Below, one piece after another: positions 36,239-44,133 of a stretch of 44,133 nucleotides of DNA. The DNA is taken from NCBI RefSeq assembly GCF_003194585.1, contig NZ_QHKZ01000012.1, positions 1 through 44,133 of the forward strand, given 5' to 3'. A model generated the notes under the pieces. That model did no database searches, was not told the DNA's origin, and saw only the letters and a program-made list of their open reading frames with translations. This stretch comes from Nocardioides daejeonensis (GTDB taxonomy: Bacteria; Actinomycetota; Actinomycetes; Propionibacteriales; Nocardioidaceae). The number at the start of each line of letters is the position of its first letter. Within the stretch, counting starts at the first letter, position 1. The position numbers were made by a program, and so were the translations under genes.

Positions 36239-36271
36239 GCCGGTCCTCCCCCACGGGTGCGGAGGACCGGC
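36239..36271 (-). terminator. Hairpin after rpsD, possible partial terminator or processing site
   Basis: Perfect 10-bp arms GCCGGTCCTC (36239-36248) and GAGGACCGGC (36262-36271) around 13 bases, six bases after the rpsD stop. As rpoA and rplQ follow with no recognisable new promoter, full termination is unlikely. Confidence 0.55.
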
Positions 36272-36277
36272 GGGAGA

Positions 36278-36886
36278 TTACTTCTTCGAGTAGAACTCGA
36301 CGATCAGCTGCTCCTGGACCGGCACATCGATCTGCGCCCGCACGGGAAGCTGGTGGACGAGGATCCGCATGCGGTTGGGCAGCGCCTCGAGCCAGGCCGG
36401 CACGACCCGCTCGCCGTGGGTCTCGCGAGCCACGATGAAGGGGGTCATCTCCAGGCTCTTCTCGCGCACGTCGATCACGTCGTGGGCAGACACCTGGTAG
36501 GAGGGGATGTCGACCTTCTTGCCGTTCACCTTGAAGTGGCCGTGCACGACCAGCTGGCGGGCGTGACGACGGGTCCGGGCGAAGCCGGCGCGGTAGACGA
36601 CGTTGTCGAGGCGGCACTCGAGCAGCTGCAGCAGGTTGTCACCGGTCTTGCCGGCACGACGAGCGGCTTCCACGTAGTAGTTGTGGAACTGCTTCTCCAT
36701 CACGCCGTACGAGAAGCGGGCCTTCTGCTTCTCGTGCAGCTGGTTGCGGTACTCGCTCTCCTTGATACGCGCACGACCGTGCTGGCCGGGAGCGTAGGGG
36801 CGGCGCTCAAACGCCTGGTCTCCGCCGACGAGGTCGACGCCGAGACGACGCGACTTGCGCGTCATGGGGCCGGTGTAACGGGCCAT
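36278..36886 (-). CDS. rpsD: 30S ribosomal protein S4
   Basis: 202 residues. ARYTGPMTRKSRRLGVDLVGG starts it, and the S4 RNA-binding domain CRLDNVVYRAGFARTRRHARQLVVHGHFKVNGKKVDIPS spans about residues 91-129. No zinc-binding cysteines are present at the N-terminus, so it is the zinc-free form. S4 binds 16S rRNA early in 30S assembly. Part of the infA-rplQ operon. Confidence 0.98.
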   Translation of the reverse strand: MARYTGPMTRKSRRLGVDLVGGDQAFERRPYAPGQHGRARIKESEYRNQLHEKQKARFSYGVMEKQFHNYYVEAARRAGKTGDNLLQLLECRLDNVVYRAGFARTRRHARQLVVHGHFKVNGKKVDIPSYQVSAHDVIDVREKSLEMTPFIVARETHGERVVPAWLEALPNRMRILVHQLPVRAQIDVPVQEQLIVEFYSKK

Positions 36887-36922
36887 TTTCTAGTCTCCTT
36901 GCAAAGTCTTCGTCGTAGGCGA

Positions 36923-37330
36923 TCAGACGCGGCGGCGCTTGGGCGGCCGGCATCCGTTGTGGGGCGTGGGCGTGACGTCCTGGATGGTGCCGACCTCGAG
37001 GCCGATCGCACCCAGGGACCGGATCGCCGTCTCGCGGCCCGAGCCCGGACCCTTGACGAAGACATCGATCTTCTTCATGCCGTGCTCCATCGCCCGACGC
37101 CCGGCGGCCTCGGCGGCCATCTGTGCGGCGTACGGCGTGGACTTGCGCGAGCCCTTGAAGCCGACGGTGCCGGCAGAGGCCCACGAGATCACTGCGCCCG
37201 TGGGGTCGGTGATCGTGACGATGGTGTTGTTGAACGTGCTCTTGATGTGGGCTTCGCCCTGAGCGATGTTCTTCTTCTCCTTGCGGCGGATCTTGGTCTT
37301 CGCCGCAGCCTGACGGCTCTTGGGAGGCAT
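36923..37330 (-). CDS. rpsK: 30S ribosomal protein S11
   Basis: 135 residues. HIKSTFNNTIVTITDPTGAVISWASAGTVGFKGSRK and the C-terminal DVTPTPHNGCRPPKRRRV are diagnostic of S11, which lines the mRNA exit on the 30S platform. A basic N-terminal stretch (PPKSRQAAAKTKIRRKEKKN) is typical of Actinobacteria. 36 bp separate it from rpsD. Confidence 0.98.
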   Translation of the reverse strand: MPPKSRQAAAKTKIRRKEKKNIAQGEAHIKSTFNNTIVTITDPTGAVISWASAGTVGFKGSRKSTPYAAQMAAEAAGRRAMEHGMKKIDVFVKGPGSGRETAIRSLGAIGLEVGTIQDVTPTPHNGCRPPKRRRV

Positions 37331-37424
37331 TCAGTAACTCCTGATTTGCTGGTCTATGAGTTCGAGATCGGAAGAGAGAGCCGATCGACCCGCCCAAGGC
37401 AGTGGAGCCTCGGACAGGATGCGA

Positions 37425-37796
37425 TCACTTCTTCTTCTTGCCGGCGACAGTCCGCTTCGGACCCTTGCGGGTGCGTGCGTTGGTCTTGGTGCGCTGACCG
37501 CGGACCGGAAGGCCCATGCGGTGGCGGCGACCCTGGTAGCTGCCGATCTCGATCTTGCGGCGGATGTCGGCCTGGACCTCGCGACGGAGGTCACCCTCGA
37601 TCTTGAAGTTGGCGTCGATCTCATCGCGGAGCTTGACCAGCTCCTCATCACCCAGCTGGTGGACCCGGAGGTTGGGGTCGACACCGGTGGCTGCGAGCAG
37701 CTGCTGGGAGCGGGTACGGCCGATGCCGTAGATATAGGTGAGTGCGATCTCGATGCGCTTGTCGCGCGGGAGGTCGACTCCTGCGAGGCGTGCCAT
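37425..37796 (-). CDS. rpsM: 30S ribosomal protein S13
   Basis: 123 residues. ARLAGVDLPRDKRIEIALTYIYGIGRTRSQQ starts the helix-two-turn-helix fold, and QGRRHRMGLPVRGQRTKTNARTRKGP plus a lysine-rich end is the tRNA- and L5-contacting tail. It lies between rpmJ and rpsK in the standard order. Confidence 0.98.
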   Translation of the reverse strand: MARLAGVDLPRDKRIEIALTYIYGIGRTRSQQLLAATGVDPNLRVHQLGDEELVKLRDEIDANFKIEGDLRREVQADIRRKIEIGSYQGRRHRMGLPVRGQRTKTNARTRKGPKRTVAGKKKK

Positions 37797-37986
37797 GCGT
37801 GGCGTTTCCCTTCTTCTGCGGTGGTGTGGTCGCGATGCATCCGGTCCTGCCCTGGTCGGGTCAGTCCGGCTCCGGCCATCCGCACCGGAGGTGATTCAGC
37901 ACTGGGTGCCTAGCAATCACGTGGACTTGTCGTATTCAGTTGTGCTGCAAGTCGCTGAGGCAGACCGCGTCGCGGCCACCACAGAC

Positions 37987-38100
37987 TCAGCCCTGGCGCT
38001 GCTTGTGGCGCGGGTTCTCGCAGATGACCATGACGCGGCCGTGGCGACGGATGACCTTGCACTTGTCGCAGATCGGCTTGACGCTGGGGTTGACCTTCAC
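37987..38100 (-). CDS. rpmJ: 50S ribosomal protein L36
   Basis: 37 residues, read directly from the sequence. (M)KVNPSVKPICDKCKVIRRHG then RVMVICENPRHKQRQG. The zinc ribbon ligands are Cys11, Cys14, Cys27 and His32, so it is the zinc-containing form. The start codon is GTG, with AGGAGG-like CCTCCTCG complement close upstream (38101-38106). It lies between infA and rpsM as in most bacteria. Confidence 0.97.
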   Translation of the reverse strand: MKVNPSVKPICDKCKVIRRHGRVMVICENPRHKQRQG

Positions 38101-38184
38101 GAGGAGGGCCTTTCTTCTCTGTATCGGCTGTTGGACCAAGCACGCCGCGTCGGACCACTCCGAGAAACGGAGGGCCCGAACGGA

Positions 38185-38406
38185 TCACTTGTAGCGGTAG
38201 ACGATGCGGCCGCGGGTGAGGTCGTAGGGCGAGAGCTCCACCACCACACGGTCCTCGGGGAGGATCCGGATGTAGTGCTGACGCATCTTGCCGCTGATGT
38301 GTGCGAGCACCTTGTGGCCGTTGGACAGCTCCACTCGGAACATCGCGTTGGGCAGCGCCTCGACGACAGTGCCCTCGATCTCGATCACGCCTTCTTTCTT
38401 CGGCAT
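38185..38406 (-). CDS. infA: Translation initiation factor IF-1
   Basis: 73 residues, a single OB-fold. PKKEGVIEIEGTVVEALPNAMFRVEL and YIRILPEDRVVVELSPYDLTRGRIVYRYK match the family from end to end. IF-1 blocks the A site during initiation. First gene of the operon infA-rpmJ-rpsM-rpsK-rpsD-rpoA-rplQ, with a ~185-nt leader. Confidence 0.98.
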   Translation of the reverse strand: MPKKEGVIEIEGTVVEALPNAMFRVELSNGHKVLAHISGKMRQHYIRILPEDRVVVELSPYDLTRGRIVYRYK

Positions 38407-38639
38407 GTCCTCCGCAATCCGCTCGTGTGTGTTCTACCGTTTTCTGCACCGCACGGTTCGGTACCGCACGGCCCGGCCCGGGAACCTCCCGGCCATGCCG
38501 GGTGGACCTCGTGAAGCCGTTCGTGGCACCCTCGCCGGGACGAATCACCGGGCAGCCGCTGGACACCACAAAACAGACCCACGTTGGGCCGAACGCTCAG
38601 TCTAGTCCGAGCGGTCACCGAACCCCTAATCTGGGGCGA
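38407..38639 (-). promoter_or_regulatory. Promoter and leader of the infA operon
   Basis: On the minus strand TAGACT at 38599-38604 is a good -10, within CTAGACTG as at rplM; the -35 is weak (a TTAGGG-like stretch 19 bases upstream). The transcript leader of about 185 nt holds GC-rich dyads around 38470-38510 (CCCGGCC/GGCCGGG type). The rest of this gap, up to the stop of the monooxygenase gene at 38640, shows nothing else. Confidence 0.6.
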
Positions 38640-39695
38640 TCACCCTTGGCCGTCGGCGTCTCCGACAAGCAGCTCCAAGGTCCGTTCACGGGCCGGTGAG
38701 CCGTCCACCGGATCGGCGCTCCGAGCACCGGCGACCGGATGCACCATCACCTCGTCGACACCGAAGCCGGCGGCAAGCTCGGCGATCCGGCTGCGCACCC
38801 GGGTCGCGTCTCCGATCACCCATCGCGAGCGCATCGCCTCCACCAGCGAGGCGTGCGCGGCCGGAAGCTCGGCCGCCTCCGCCTCCTCCACCAGTCGCTG
38901 TGGCAGCAACGGCCCGCCGGTGCGCAGCGCCACCATCGCCTGCAACTGCGGCAACGCCAGGCGCTCGGCCTCCTCCGTCGTCTCGGCCGCGACGACGTTG
39001 ACCGTGAGGAACGTGCGTGGCTCCGGGTGGTCCGGCGACGGGCGGAAGCTCTCGCGGTAGAGCGCCAATGCCTCCGCCGTGCCGGAGCCCGAGAAGTGGT
39101 GGGCGAAGACGTAGGGCAGCCCACGCTCCGCAGCGAGCCTGGCGGAGTAGTCGGAGGAGCCGAGCAGCCACAGGTCCGGCGTGTGTACGGCGCGGGGCGT
39201 GGCTCGCAGCTCGTGCGTACGACCGGCCACCCGCACGCCGGCACCTGCCGGCGACATCAGCGTGATCACGTCATCGACGTACTCCGGGAACCGAGCCACC
39301 GCCTCCTCCCCCGCTCCGTTGCGCAGGGCCCAGCTCGTCACCGGATCGGTGCCAGGCGCGCGGCCGATGCCCAGGTCGATCCGACCGGGGAAGGCCGCTT
39401 CGAGCAGCGCGAACTGCTCGGCAACCACGAGCGGCGCATGGTTAGGGAGCATCACCCCGCCCGAGCCGACGCGGATCCGCTCCGTCGCCGCAGCGAGCAG
39501 ACCGATCAGCACCGGCGGGTTCGTCGCCGCCACCGCAGGCATGTTGTGGTGCTCGGCGACCCAGTAGCGCTCGAACCCCAGACGATCCGCAGACCGCGCC
39601 AGCCGCCGCGAAGCGGCCACAGCGTCGGCGGAGCTCTGATTGCTCCGCACCGGCACGAGATCGAGCACGGACAGGGTCGGACCAGTGGCACTCAC
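38640..39695 (-). CDS. LLM class flavin-dependent oxidoreductase
   Basis: About 351 residues of the luciferase-like monooxygenase fold. LSVLDLVPVRSNQSS opens the protein, then RLGFERYWVAEHHNMPAVA near residue 40, RIRVGSGGVMLPNHAPLVVAEQFALLEA, and LGIGRAPGTDPVT, the pattern of the MsnO8-type subgroup. It would use reduced FMN or F420; the substrate is unknown. GTG 39695 was chosen at the conserved N-terminus, with only a weak AGG upstream; the open frame continues to 39830 without family similarity. Confidence 0.88.
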   Translation of the reverse strand: MSATGPTLSVLDLVPVRSNQSSADAVAASRRLARSADRLGFERYWVAEHHNMPAVAATNPPVLIGLLAAATERIRVGSGGVMLPNHAPLVVAEQFALLEAAFPGRIDLGIGRAPGTDPVTSWALRNGAGEEAVARFPEYVDDVITLMSPAGAGVRVAGRTHELRATPRAVHTPDLWLLGSSDYSARLAAERGLPYVFAHHFSGSGTAEALALYRESFRPSPDHPEPRTFLTVNVVAAETTEEAERLALPQLQAMVALRTGGPLLPQRLVEEAEAAELPAAHASLVEAMRSRWVIGDATRVRSRIAELAAGFGVDEVMVHPVAGARSADPVDGSPARERTLELLVGDADGQG

Positions 39696-39783
39696 GTGAG
39701 CCTGAACCACCGCCGCCGTCCCAGCATTCCCGGCCCTCCCGTCGACGCGTTCGACTCGCCCGCAGCAACCGCCTCCGCTCGCG

Positions 39784-42126
39784 TCAGCGGCGTACGGCGC
39801 TACGGCGGACCAGGACGAACGCTGCCGCAATCAACAGACCGACCAGGATCCACAGCACGGTCATGTCGAGGAACCACTGCCCGGCCGTCGCCTGGTAGAG
39901 GCCGTCCAACTCCTCCATGCCGCCCCGCTCGTTGACCTGTCTTCGCGCGCGGTCGAGGTCAGAGGAGGCAGCAGCAGCCGAGAAGCCCCAGCGTGCGGGC
40001 GCCAGCCAAGCAAGCTGCTCCAGGACGGCGCGCCCCGCGACCGGGACCAAGGCACCGCACAGCACGAGCTGCAGCATCACCAGGCCGACCAGCGCCGGCA
40101 TCGTCTGCTCCGAGGAGGTGACGAGGGCGGAGACCGCCAGGCCCAGCACCGCCATCGCGAAGGTGACCGAGCCGATCGCCAGGGCGACCTCGAAGGAGCC
40201 CAGTCCGAGCACGCCGTCGCCATCGGGCCCCGGCAGGCCGGCCATCGCGATCCAGGTGACCAGCATCCCCTGAAGGAAGCAAGCGGTCCCCAGCACCAGC
40301 ACCTTCGACGCGAGATAGATGCCTGGTGAGAGCCCCACCGCGTACTCGCGCTGGAAGATGGCTCGTTCCTTCACCAGCTCACGGATCGTGACGGCGGTGC
40401 CCATCAGCGCGGCCGCGACGATCAGGATCGTGAGTCGCTGGAGCGCCTCACGGTGATTGAGAGCACCAGCGCCGTCGGCCGTGCCGAGGATCGACAGTCC
40501 GTCGTCGCCTTGCACGACCCGGCTGAGCCCTCCGAGCGCGAGCGGCATCAGGACCAGCATCGCCAACAGCATCCGGTCGGCCACGGTCACCGCCAGGTTG
40601 CGGCGGACCAGCGTCCAGAGCTGGCGGCTCAACGACTGCACCGGCGGCTGCGCGACCGGAGCGTTGACCGCCGGCAACCGCCCGGTCTCCACGGAGACGG
40701 GCGGCGGCGGGATCCGTTGCCAGAGGTCCGGCTCGTCAAGCAGGTCGAAGACCTCTGGATAGTCCTTGCAGCCGAAGTGCTCGAGCACCCCTGCAGGCGG
40801 CCCGAAGTAGGCCCGGCGCCCACCCGGCGCGAGCACGAGCACGTTGTCGCAGACATCGAGGGCGAGCACCGAGTGGGTGACCACCATGACCACGCGCCCC
40901 TCGTCGGCGAGACCGCGCAGGAGGTGCATCACGTCGCGGTCCAGGCCGGGGTCGAGGCCCGAGGTGGGCTCGTCGAGGAAGAGCAGCGGCGGCGCGGTCA
41001 GCAGCTCGGTGGCGATCGAGACCCGCTTCTTCTGCCCTCCGGAGAGCTGGGTGCCGATCCGGTTGTCTACCTGACGCTCGAGCTGCATCTGAGCGACCAC
41101 GCGATCGACGCGCTCCGCACGCTCGGCGGACTTGGTGTCGGGCGGGAGGCGCAGCATGGAGGCGTAGGAGAGGCCCTGACGCACAGTGAGCTGCGGGTGC
41201 TGAATGTCTTGCTGCGGCACCAGGCCGATCTGGAACCGCAGCTGCTCGTAATGCGTGTAGAGGTCCGTGCCCTGCCAGATGACCCGCCCGTGCGTGGCGG
41301 GGTTGGAGCCGGTCAGGGCGCCGAGCAGCGTCGACTTGCCAGCACCCGAGGGCCCGATCACAGCAGTGAGCGTCGACGGGCCGAGCTCGAAGCTCATGCC
41401 GTCGAGCAGTCGCCGGTTCCCCTTGACCACTGTGGTCAAGCCCTCGGCATGCAGCGTCAGGTCGCCACGGCCTGCTTTGGCGGCGAGGTTGTCGCCGGTC
41501 CAGACGAAGCTCTGGTTGCCAAAGACCACCTCGTCTCCACGCGTCAGGCCGACCTGCCCGTGGAGCCGACGACCGTTGACGAACGTGCCGTTGAAGCTGT
41601 CGAGGTCGCGCAGCACCGGCTGCCCGCCGAGCACCACCGTTGCGTGCTGACGGGAGACCAGCGGGTCGTCGATGACCACGTCGCAGGTGGTCGAGCGACC
41701 GATGGTCAGCGAACGGTTCTGCGGCGGATTGCCGGGGAGCACCGTATGACCGTCCGCATAGCGCCCCGGCAGGACCGGCGCACTGGGCACCGGCCGGTCG
41801 GGAATGCGGGGCACGGGCTGCACCTCGGCCAGCACCCGGACTCCGTTGGCGCCGCCGAAGACCAGCCGGGAGCTGCTGCCCGGCGCCAGGAGCTCATGGG
41901 CGATGCGGCGTCCGTCGATGCTGGTGCCGTTGGTCGACTGCAGGTCCACCAGGTACCAGCCCTGCGGCGTACGTCGGAACTCGGCGTGACGACGCGATAT
42001 GTCGGGGTGACCCAGCACGAGGTCGACTCCGGCCTCGCGTCCCACGACCACCTGGGCGGCGTTGAACTCGTGGACCCCGCCGGACCAGGTCAATCGGAGC
42101 GCGGGCAGGAAGTGCGCTGGGGCCAT
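39784..42126 (-). CDS. ABC transporter with two FHA domains, Rv1747-like
   Basis: 780 residues, ATPase and permease in one chain. Two FHA domains come first: GREAGVDLVLGHPDISRRHAEF with STNGT (about 29-68), and IGRSTTCDVVIDDPLVSRQHA with FNGTFVNG (about 142-186). The ABC ATPase has Walker A GPSGAGKST (258-266), signature LSGGQKKR (361-368) and Walker B LLFLDEP (381-387). A C-terminal ABC-2 membrane domain has about six spans (about 530-775). This matches mycobacterial Rv1747, an exporter linked to cell-envelope lipids and controlled by Ser/Thr kinase phosphorylation read by its FHA domains. Substrate here unknown; no kinase gene is adjacent. Confidence 0.92.
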   Translation of the reverse strand: MAPAHFLPALRLTWSGGVHEFNAAQVVVGREAGVDLVLGHPDISRRHAEFRRTPQGWYLVDLQSTNGTSIDGRRIAHELLAPGSSSRLVFGGANGVRVLAEVQPVPRIPDRPVPSAPVLPGRYADGHTVLPGNPPQNRSLTIGRSTTCDVVIDDPLVSRQHATVVLGGQPVLRDLDSFNGTFVNGRRLHGQVGLTRGDEVVFGNQSFVWTGDNLAAKAGRGDLTLHAEGLTTVVKGNRRLLDGMSFELGPSTLTAVIGPSGAGKSTLLGALTGSNPATHGRVIWQGTDLYTHYEQLRFQIGLVPQQDIQHPQLTVRQGLSYASMLRLPPDTKSAERAERVDRVVAQMQLERQVDNRIGTQLSGGQKKRVSIATELLTAPPLLFLDEPTSGLDPGLDRDVMHLLRGLADEGRVVMVVTHSVLALDVCDNVLVLAPGGRRAYFGPPAGVLEHFGCKDYPEVFDLLDEPDLWQRIPPPPVSVETGRLPAVNAPVAQPPVQSLSRQLWTLVRRNLAVTVADRMLLAMLVLMPLALGGLSRVVQGDDGLSILGTADGAGALNHREALQRLTILIVAAALMGTAVTIRELVKERAIFQREYAVGLSPGIYLASKVLVLGTACFLQGMLVTWIAMAGLPGPDGDGVLGLGSFEVALAIGSVTFAMAVLGLAVSALVTSSEQTMPALVGLVMLQLVLCGALVPVAGRAVLEQLAWLAPARWGFSAAAASSDLDRARRQVNERGGMEELDGLYQATAGQWFLDMTVLWILVGLLIAAAFVLVRRSAVRR

Positions 42127-42240
42127 GTCGAGCGACCGCTCCTCGTTGCTCTTGGGATTGCGACCGCACCAACCCTAGAGGAAAGGGCCGTCATCTCCGG
42201 GCGTGGACGCGGACGGCGTGGCCGCGAATCTGCCCCGGCG

Positions 42241-42282
42241 TGCACACGAGCCAAAGATCTGACTATAGTTAGCCTTGCCTTA
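42241..42282 (+). promoter_or_regulatory. Promoter overlapped by a DtxR/IdeR-like iron box
   Basis: TGCACA (42241-42246) and TATAGT (42264-42269) are 17 bases apart. The 19 bases 42264-42282 (TATAGTTAGCCTTGCCTTA) match the remembered DtxR/IdeR consensus TTAGGTTAGCCTAACCTAA at 13 of 19 positions. A box over the -10 would repress the gene when iron is sufficient. Confidence 0.6.
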
Positions 42283-42304
42283 CTCACTCCTGAAAAGGAA
42301 GCCC

Positions 42305-44133
42305 ATGTCTGCATCACCTCTCGCGCGCCGCACGCGGCGCCCTGTCGCCCTCTTGGCCTCGGTCGCCCTGCTGGCTACCGGCGCGGCGGCGCTCAGCGCG
42401 TCGTCCACCGCCGCCAACGCTGCTGAGGGCGACTCCCCCGCCCGCACCGAGCTCGGCTTCTCGGTCACCACCAAGACGAGCATTGCCGGGCAGTACCAGA
42501 TCGCCGCGTCGGACGACACCGGCGACCTCTTCGTCACCTCCGCGCAGGGACGTCCGCCGGTCACGGTGGCCACTCTCGCCCGGATCAACCCGGCCACCTT
42601 GGAGGTCGAGCAGACCGCCGAGCTGCCCAAGCTGAAGCATGGCGCCGAGGGCGCGCAGACCAAGTGGCTGAGCACCCACGGCATCTACGTCGACGACACC
42701 CACGACAACGTCTGGGTCACCAACACTCGTGACAACCAGGTCAGCGTCTTCGACCAGGACTCCCTCGAGTACGTCGCGGGCACCTACGACTTCGACCTTG
42801 CCGAGCAGGGCACGATCACGCAGGTGGCGATCAGCCACCCGCGCGAGGTCGTCATCGACGAGGTTCGCAACCTCGCCTACGTGACCGCCGCCAACCGTGG
42901 CGGTGCGGCGGCGTCAGCCGTGACCGTCTACTCGACCGACGTCGAGGCGGGCGAGGTGCTCACGCCGCTCAAGCAGATCACGATCCCCGCTCGCGCCGAC
43001 TACCCCGTCGCCGGCGAGGACGCCTACGCCGTGACGATGGGCCTGGAGATCGACGAGGCCACGGGCAAGGTCTACACCAACGACTTCCGTGCCGACCAGT
43101 ACTACGTGATCGACCCGACGAACGACTTCTCGCTCGAGACTCACGCGATCCCCAACGCGACCGTCGCGACCGACGGCCTCGGTAGCCTGCAGCCATCCAG
43201 CATCGCGATCGACCCCGGCGCCGGCGAGATCTACAGCGTCAACCAGACGCAGGGCACCAACCCGGCGAGCCTCCAGGTCTTCGACTTGGCGACCAACGAG
43301 CTCAAGTACTCCGTGGAGACCGGCCCGCGCGCACTCGCCGTCGACGTCGATCGCGATCGCGGCCTCGTCTACGTCGCCGACTTCGCCAACGGATCGGTCA
43401 CCGTCGTCGACGCCCGCAACGGCGGAGAGGTCATCGAGACCGTTGCCCCCCAGGGCATCACCAAGTCGGCCAACCACCTGGTCGTGGCCGGCGGCTCGGC
43501 CTACATGGTCGACAAGGCCGGCGCCACCTCTGGCACCGTGGACTACGCGGTGAACCTCGAGACCGGGGCAACCGAGACCCGCGAGACCACGATCGACTCC
43601 ATCACCAAGATCACTCCAGCCGCCGAAGCCGAGGTTGTCGCCGATGCCCGCGTGGGCGGCAAGATCAGCCTCAAGGGCGAGGGCTGGTTCAACCAGGCCG
43701 GCACCAGCGGATCCACGGTGGCCGTCAAGATCGACCGGGGCGCCGTGCCTGCTCCGGGTGGCGGCGACGTGTGGGCGACCATCGAGGCTGAGGACGACGG
43801 CACCTTCGCTGCCGCGGTCGCTCTTCCGGCCGGCTCCATCGCGCCCGGAACGCACACTCTGAACCTGCTCTCGGGCTCGCTCCAGGAGGGCGACACGGTC
43901 CGCTCGGTCCCCGTCGAGGTCGAGGTCCTGCCTGCGCAGAAGATCACGAACAAGAAGAAGCCCGTCATCAAGGGCAAGACCAAGGTCGGAAAGAAGCTGA
44001 AGGTCGCCAAGGGCACCTGGAGCACCAGCGACGTCACCCTGAAGTACCAGTGGCTGCGCAACGGCAAGGCCATCAAGAAGGCGACCAAGGCCACCTACAA
44101 GGTCACCAAGGCCGACAAGGGCAAGAAGCTCAA
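42305..44133 (+). CDS. Secreted YncE-like beta-propeller protein with C-terminal Ig-like domain (cut by window edge)
   Basis: 609 codons are visible without a stop, so the gene runs off the right edge. A signal peptide covers about residues 1-40 (RRTRRPVALLASVALLATGAAA, then AAN-AAEG). Residues about 45-425 form a propeller of YncE type with repeated blades (HGIYVDDTHDNVWVTNTRDN; RGLVYVADFANGSVTVVD). A linker domain follows (SLKGEGWFNQAGTSG), then a Lys-rich Ig-like domain (KPVIKGKTKVGKKL, YQWLRNGKAIKKATKATY) of a kind often repeated at the C-terminus of actinobacterial surface proteins. AAGGAA precedes the ATG. The iron box at its promoter suggests a role in iron or haem acquisition, which is inference; no ligand motif is seen. 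Confidence 0.85.
   Translation, partial: MSASPLARRTRRPVALLASVALLATGAAALSASSTAANAAEGDSPARTELGFSVTTKTSIAGQYQIAASDDTGDLFVTSAQGRPPVTVATLARINPATLEVEQTAELPKLKHGAEGAQTKWLSTHGIYVDDTHDNVWVTNTRDNQVSVFDQDSLEYVAGTYDFDLAEQGTITQVAISHPREVVIDEVRNLAYVTAANRGGAAASAVTVYSTDVEAGEVLTPLKQITIPARADYPVAGEDAYAVTMGLEIDEATGKVYTNDFRADQYYVIDPTNDFSLETHAIPNATVATDGLGSLQPSSIAIDPGAGEIYSVNQTQGTNPASLQVFDLATNELKYSVETGPRALAVDVDRDRGLVYVADFANGSVTVVDARNGGEVIETVAPQGITKSANHLVVAGGSAYMVDKAGATSGTVDYAVNLETGATETRETTIDSITKITPAAEAEVVADARVGGKISLKGEGWFNQAGTSGSTVAVKIDRGAVPAPGGGDVWATIEAEDDGTFAAAVALPAGSIAPGTHTLNLLSGSLQEGDTVRSVPVEVEVLPAQKITNKKKPVIKGKTKVGKKLKVAKGTWSTSDVTLKYQWLRNGKAIKKATKATYKVTKADKGKKL

Noticed and set aside
37365..37376. AGATCGGAAGAG, identical to the start of a common sequencing adapter
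   Set aside because: It lies inside a continuous ribosomal operon gap, the following bases differ from the adapter, and GATCGG pairs with a nearby CCGATC as a small natural hairpin. Chance similarity is more likely than contamination.

Overview
The window is chromosomal DNA from a high-GC actinobacterium, most likely a Nocardioides-like member of the Propionibacteriales. This is inferred from gene content and order: the start of a mycothiol-dependent formaldehyde dehydrogenase, the order infA-rpmJ-rpsM-rpsK-rpsD-rpoA-rplQ, the glmM/glmS/acpS/nnr/alr/tsa block, a two-FHA ABC transporter like Mycobacterium Rv1747, and frequent GTG or leaderless starts. No phage, integrase, insertion sequence, CRISPR array or tRNA gene was found. 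Most of the window is core genome with short accessory stretches.

Layout. 1-3.4 kb: an mscR-like gene cut by the left edge, a membrane-anchored DUF4185-type protein, and an ECF sigma factor overlapping a membrane-anchored propeller protein that is probably its anti-sigma or sensor partner. 3.4-12 kb, minus strand: tsaD, rimI, tsaB, a GNAT-TsaE fusion, alr, bifunctional nnrD/nnrE with an in-frame octapeptide expansion, acpS and glmS, with a small coiled-coil gene set in on the plus strand. 12-17.3 kb: coaA, an exported protein, a double-GNAT protein, glmM, rpsI and rplM. 17.6-25 kb: gltA, an acyl-CoA synthetase, an HtrA protease, an ABC-F ATPase and a PAP2 membrane phosphatase. 25-29 kb: a CoA-disulfide-reductase-like flavoprotein, an RsmC-like methyltransferase and truA in an overlapping operon, then a small membrane protein and a DUF2786 protein.

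29-34.5 kb is the main accessory locus. An Lrp/AsnC regulator faces a four-gene minus-strand operon: a GlnT-type glutamine synthetase homologue, a DUF1116 (AllG/YlbE-like) protein, an APC permease and a PuuD-like gamma-glutamyl hydrolase. This resembles a gamma-glutamylation route for amine uptake and use, but the oxidase and dehydrogenase of the Puu pathway are absent and a DUF1116 protein takes their place. A perfect 13-bp inverted repeat flanks its promoter. 34.5-38.6 kb is the ribosomal/RNA polymerase operon. 38.6-44.1 kb holds a luciferase-like monooxygenase, the FHA-ABC transporter, and a secreted YncE-like propeller protein under a DtxR/IdeR-like iron box that runs off the right edge.

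Signals beyond genes include two copies of a ~62-nt imperfect hairpin element with a compensatory base-pair change (5624-5684 and 23793-23855), in-frame 24-bp and 21-bp tandem repeats in neighbouring genes, an ECF-type promoter before the sigma gene, matching -10 regions at rplM and infA, and several genes whose -10 hexamer lies 6-7 nt before the start codon, predicting leaderless mRNAs.
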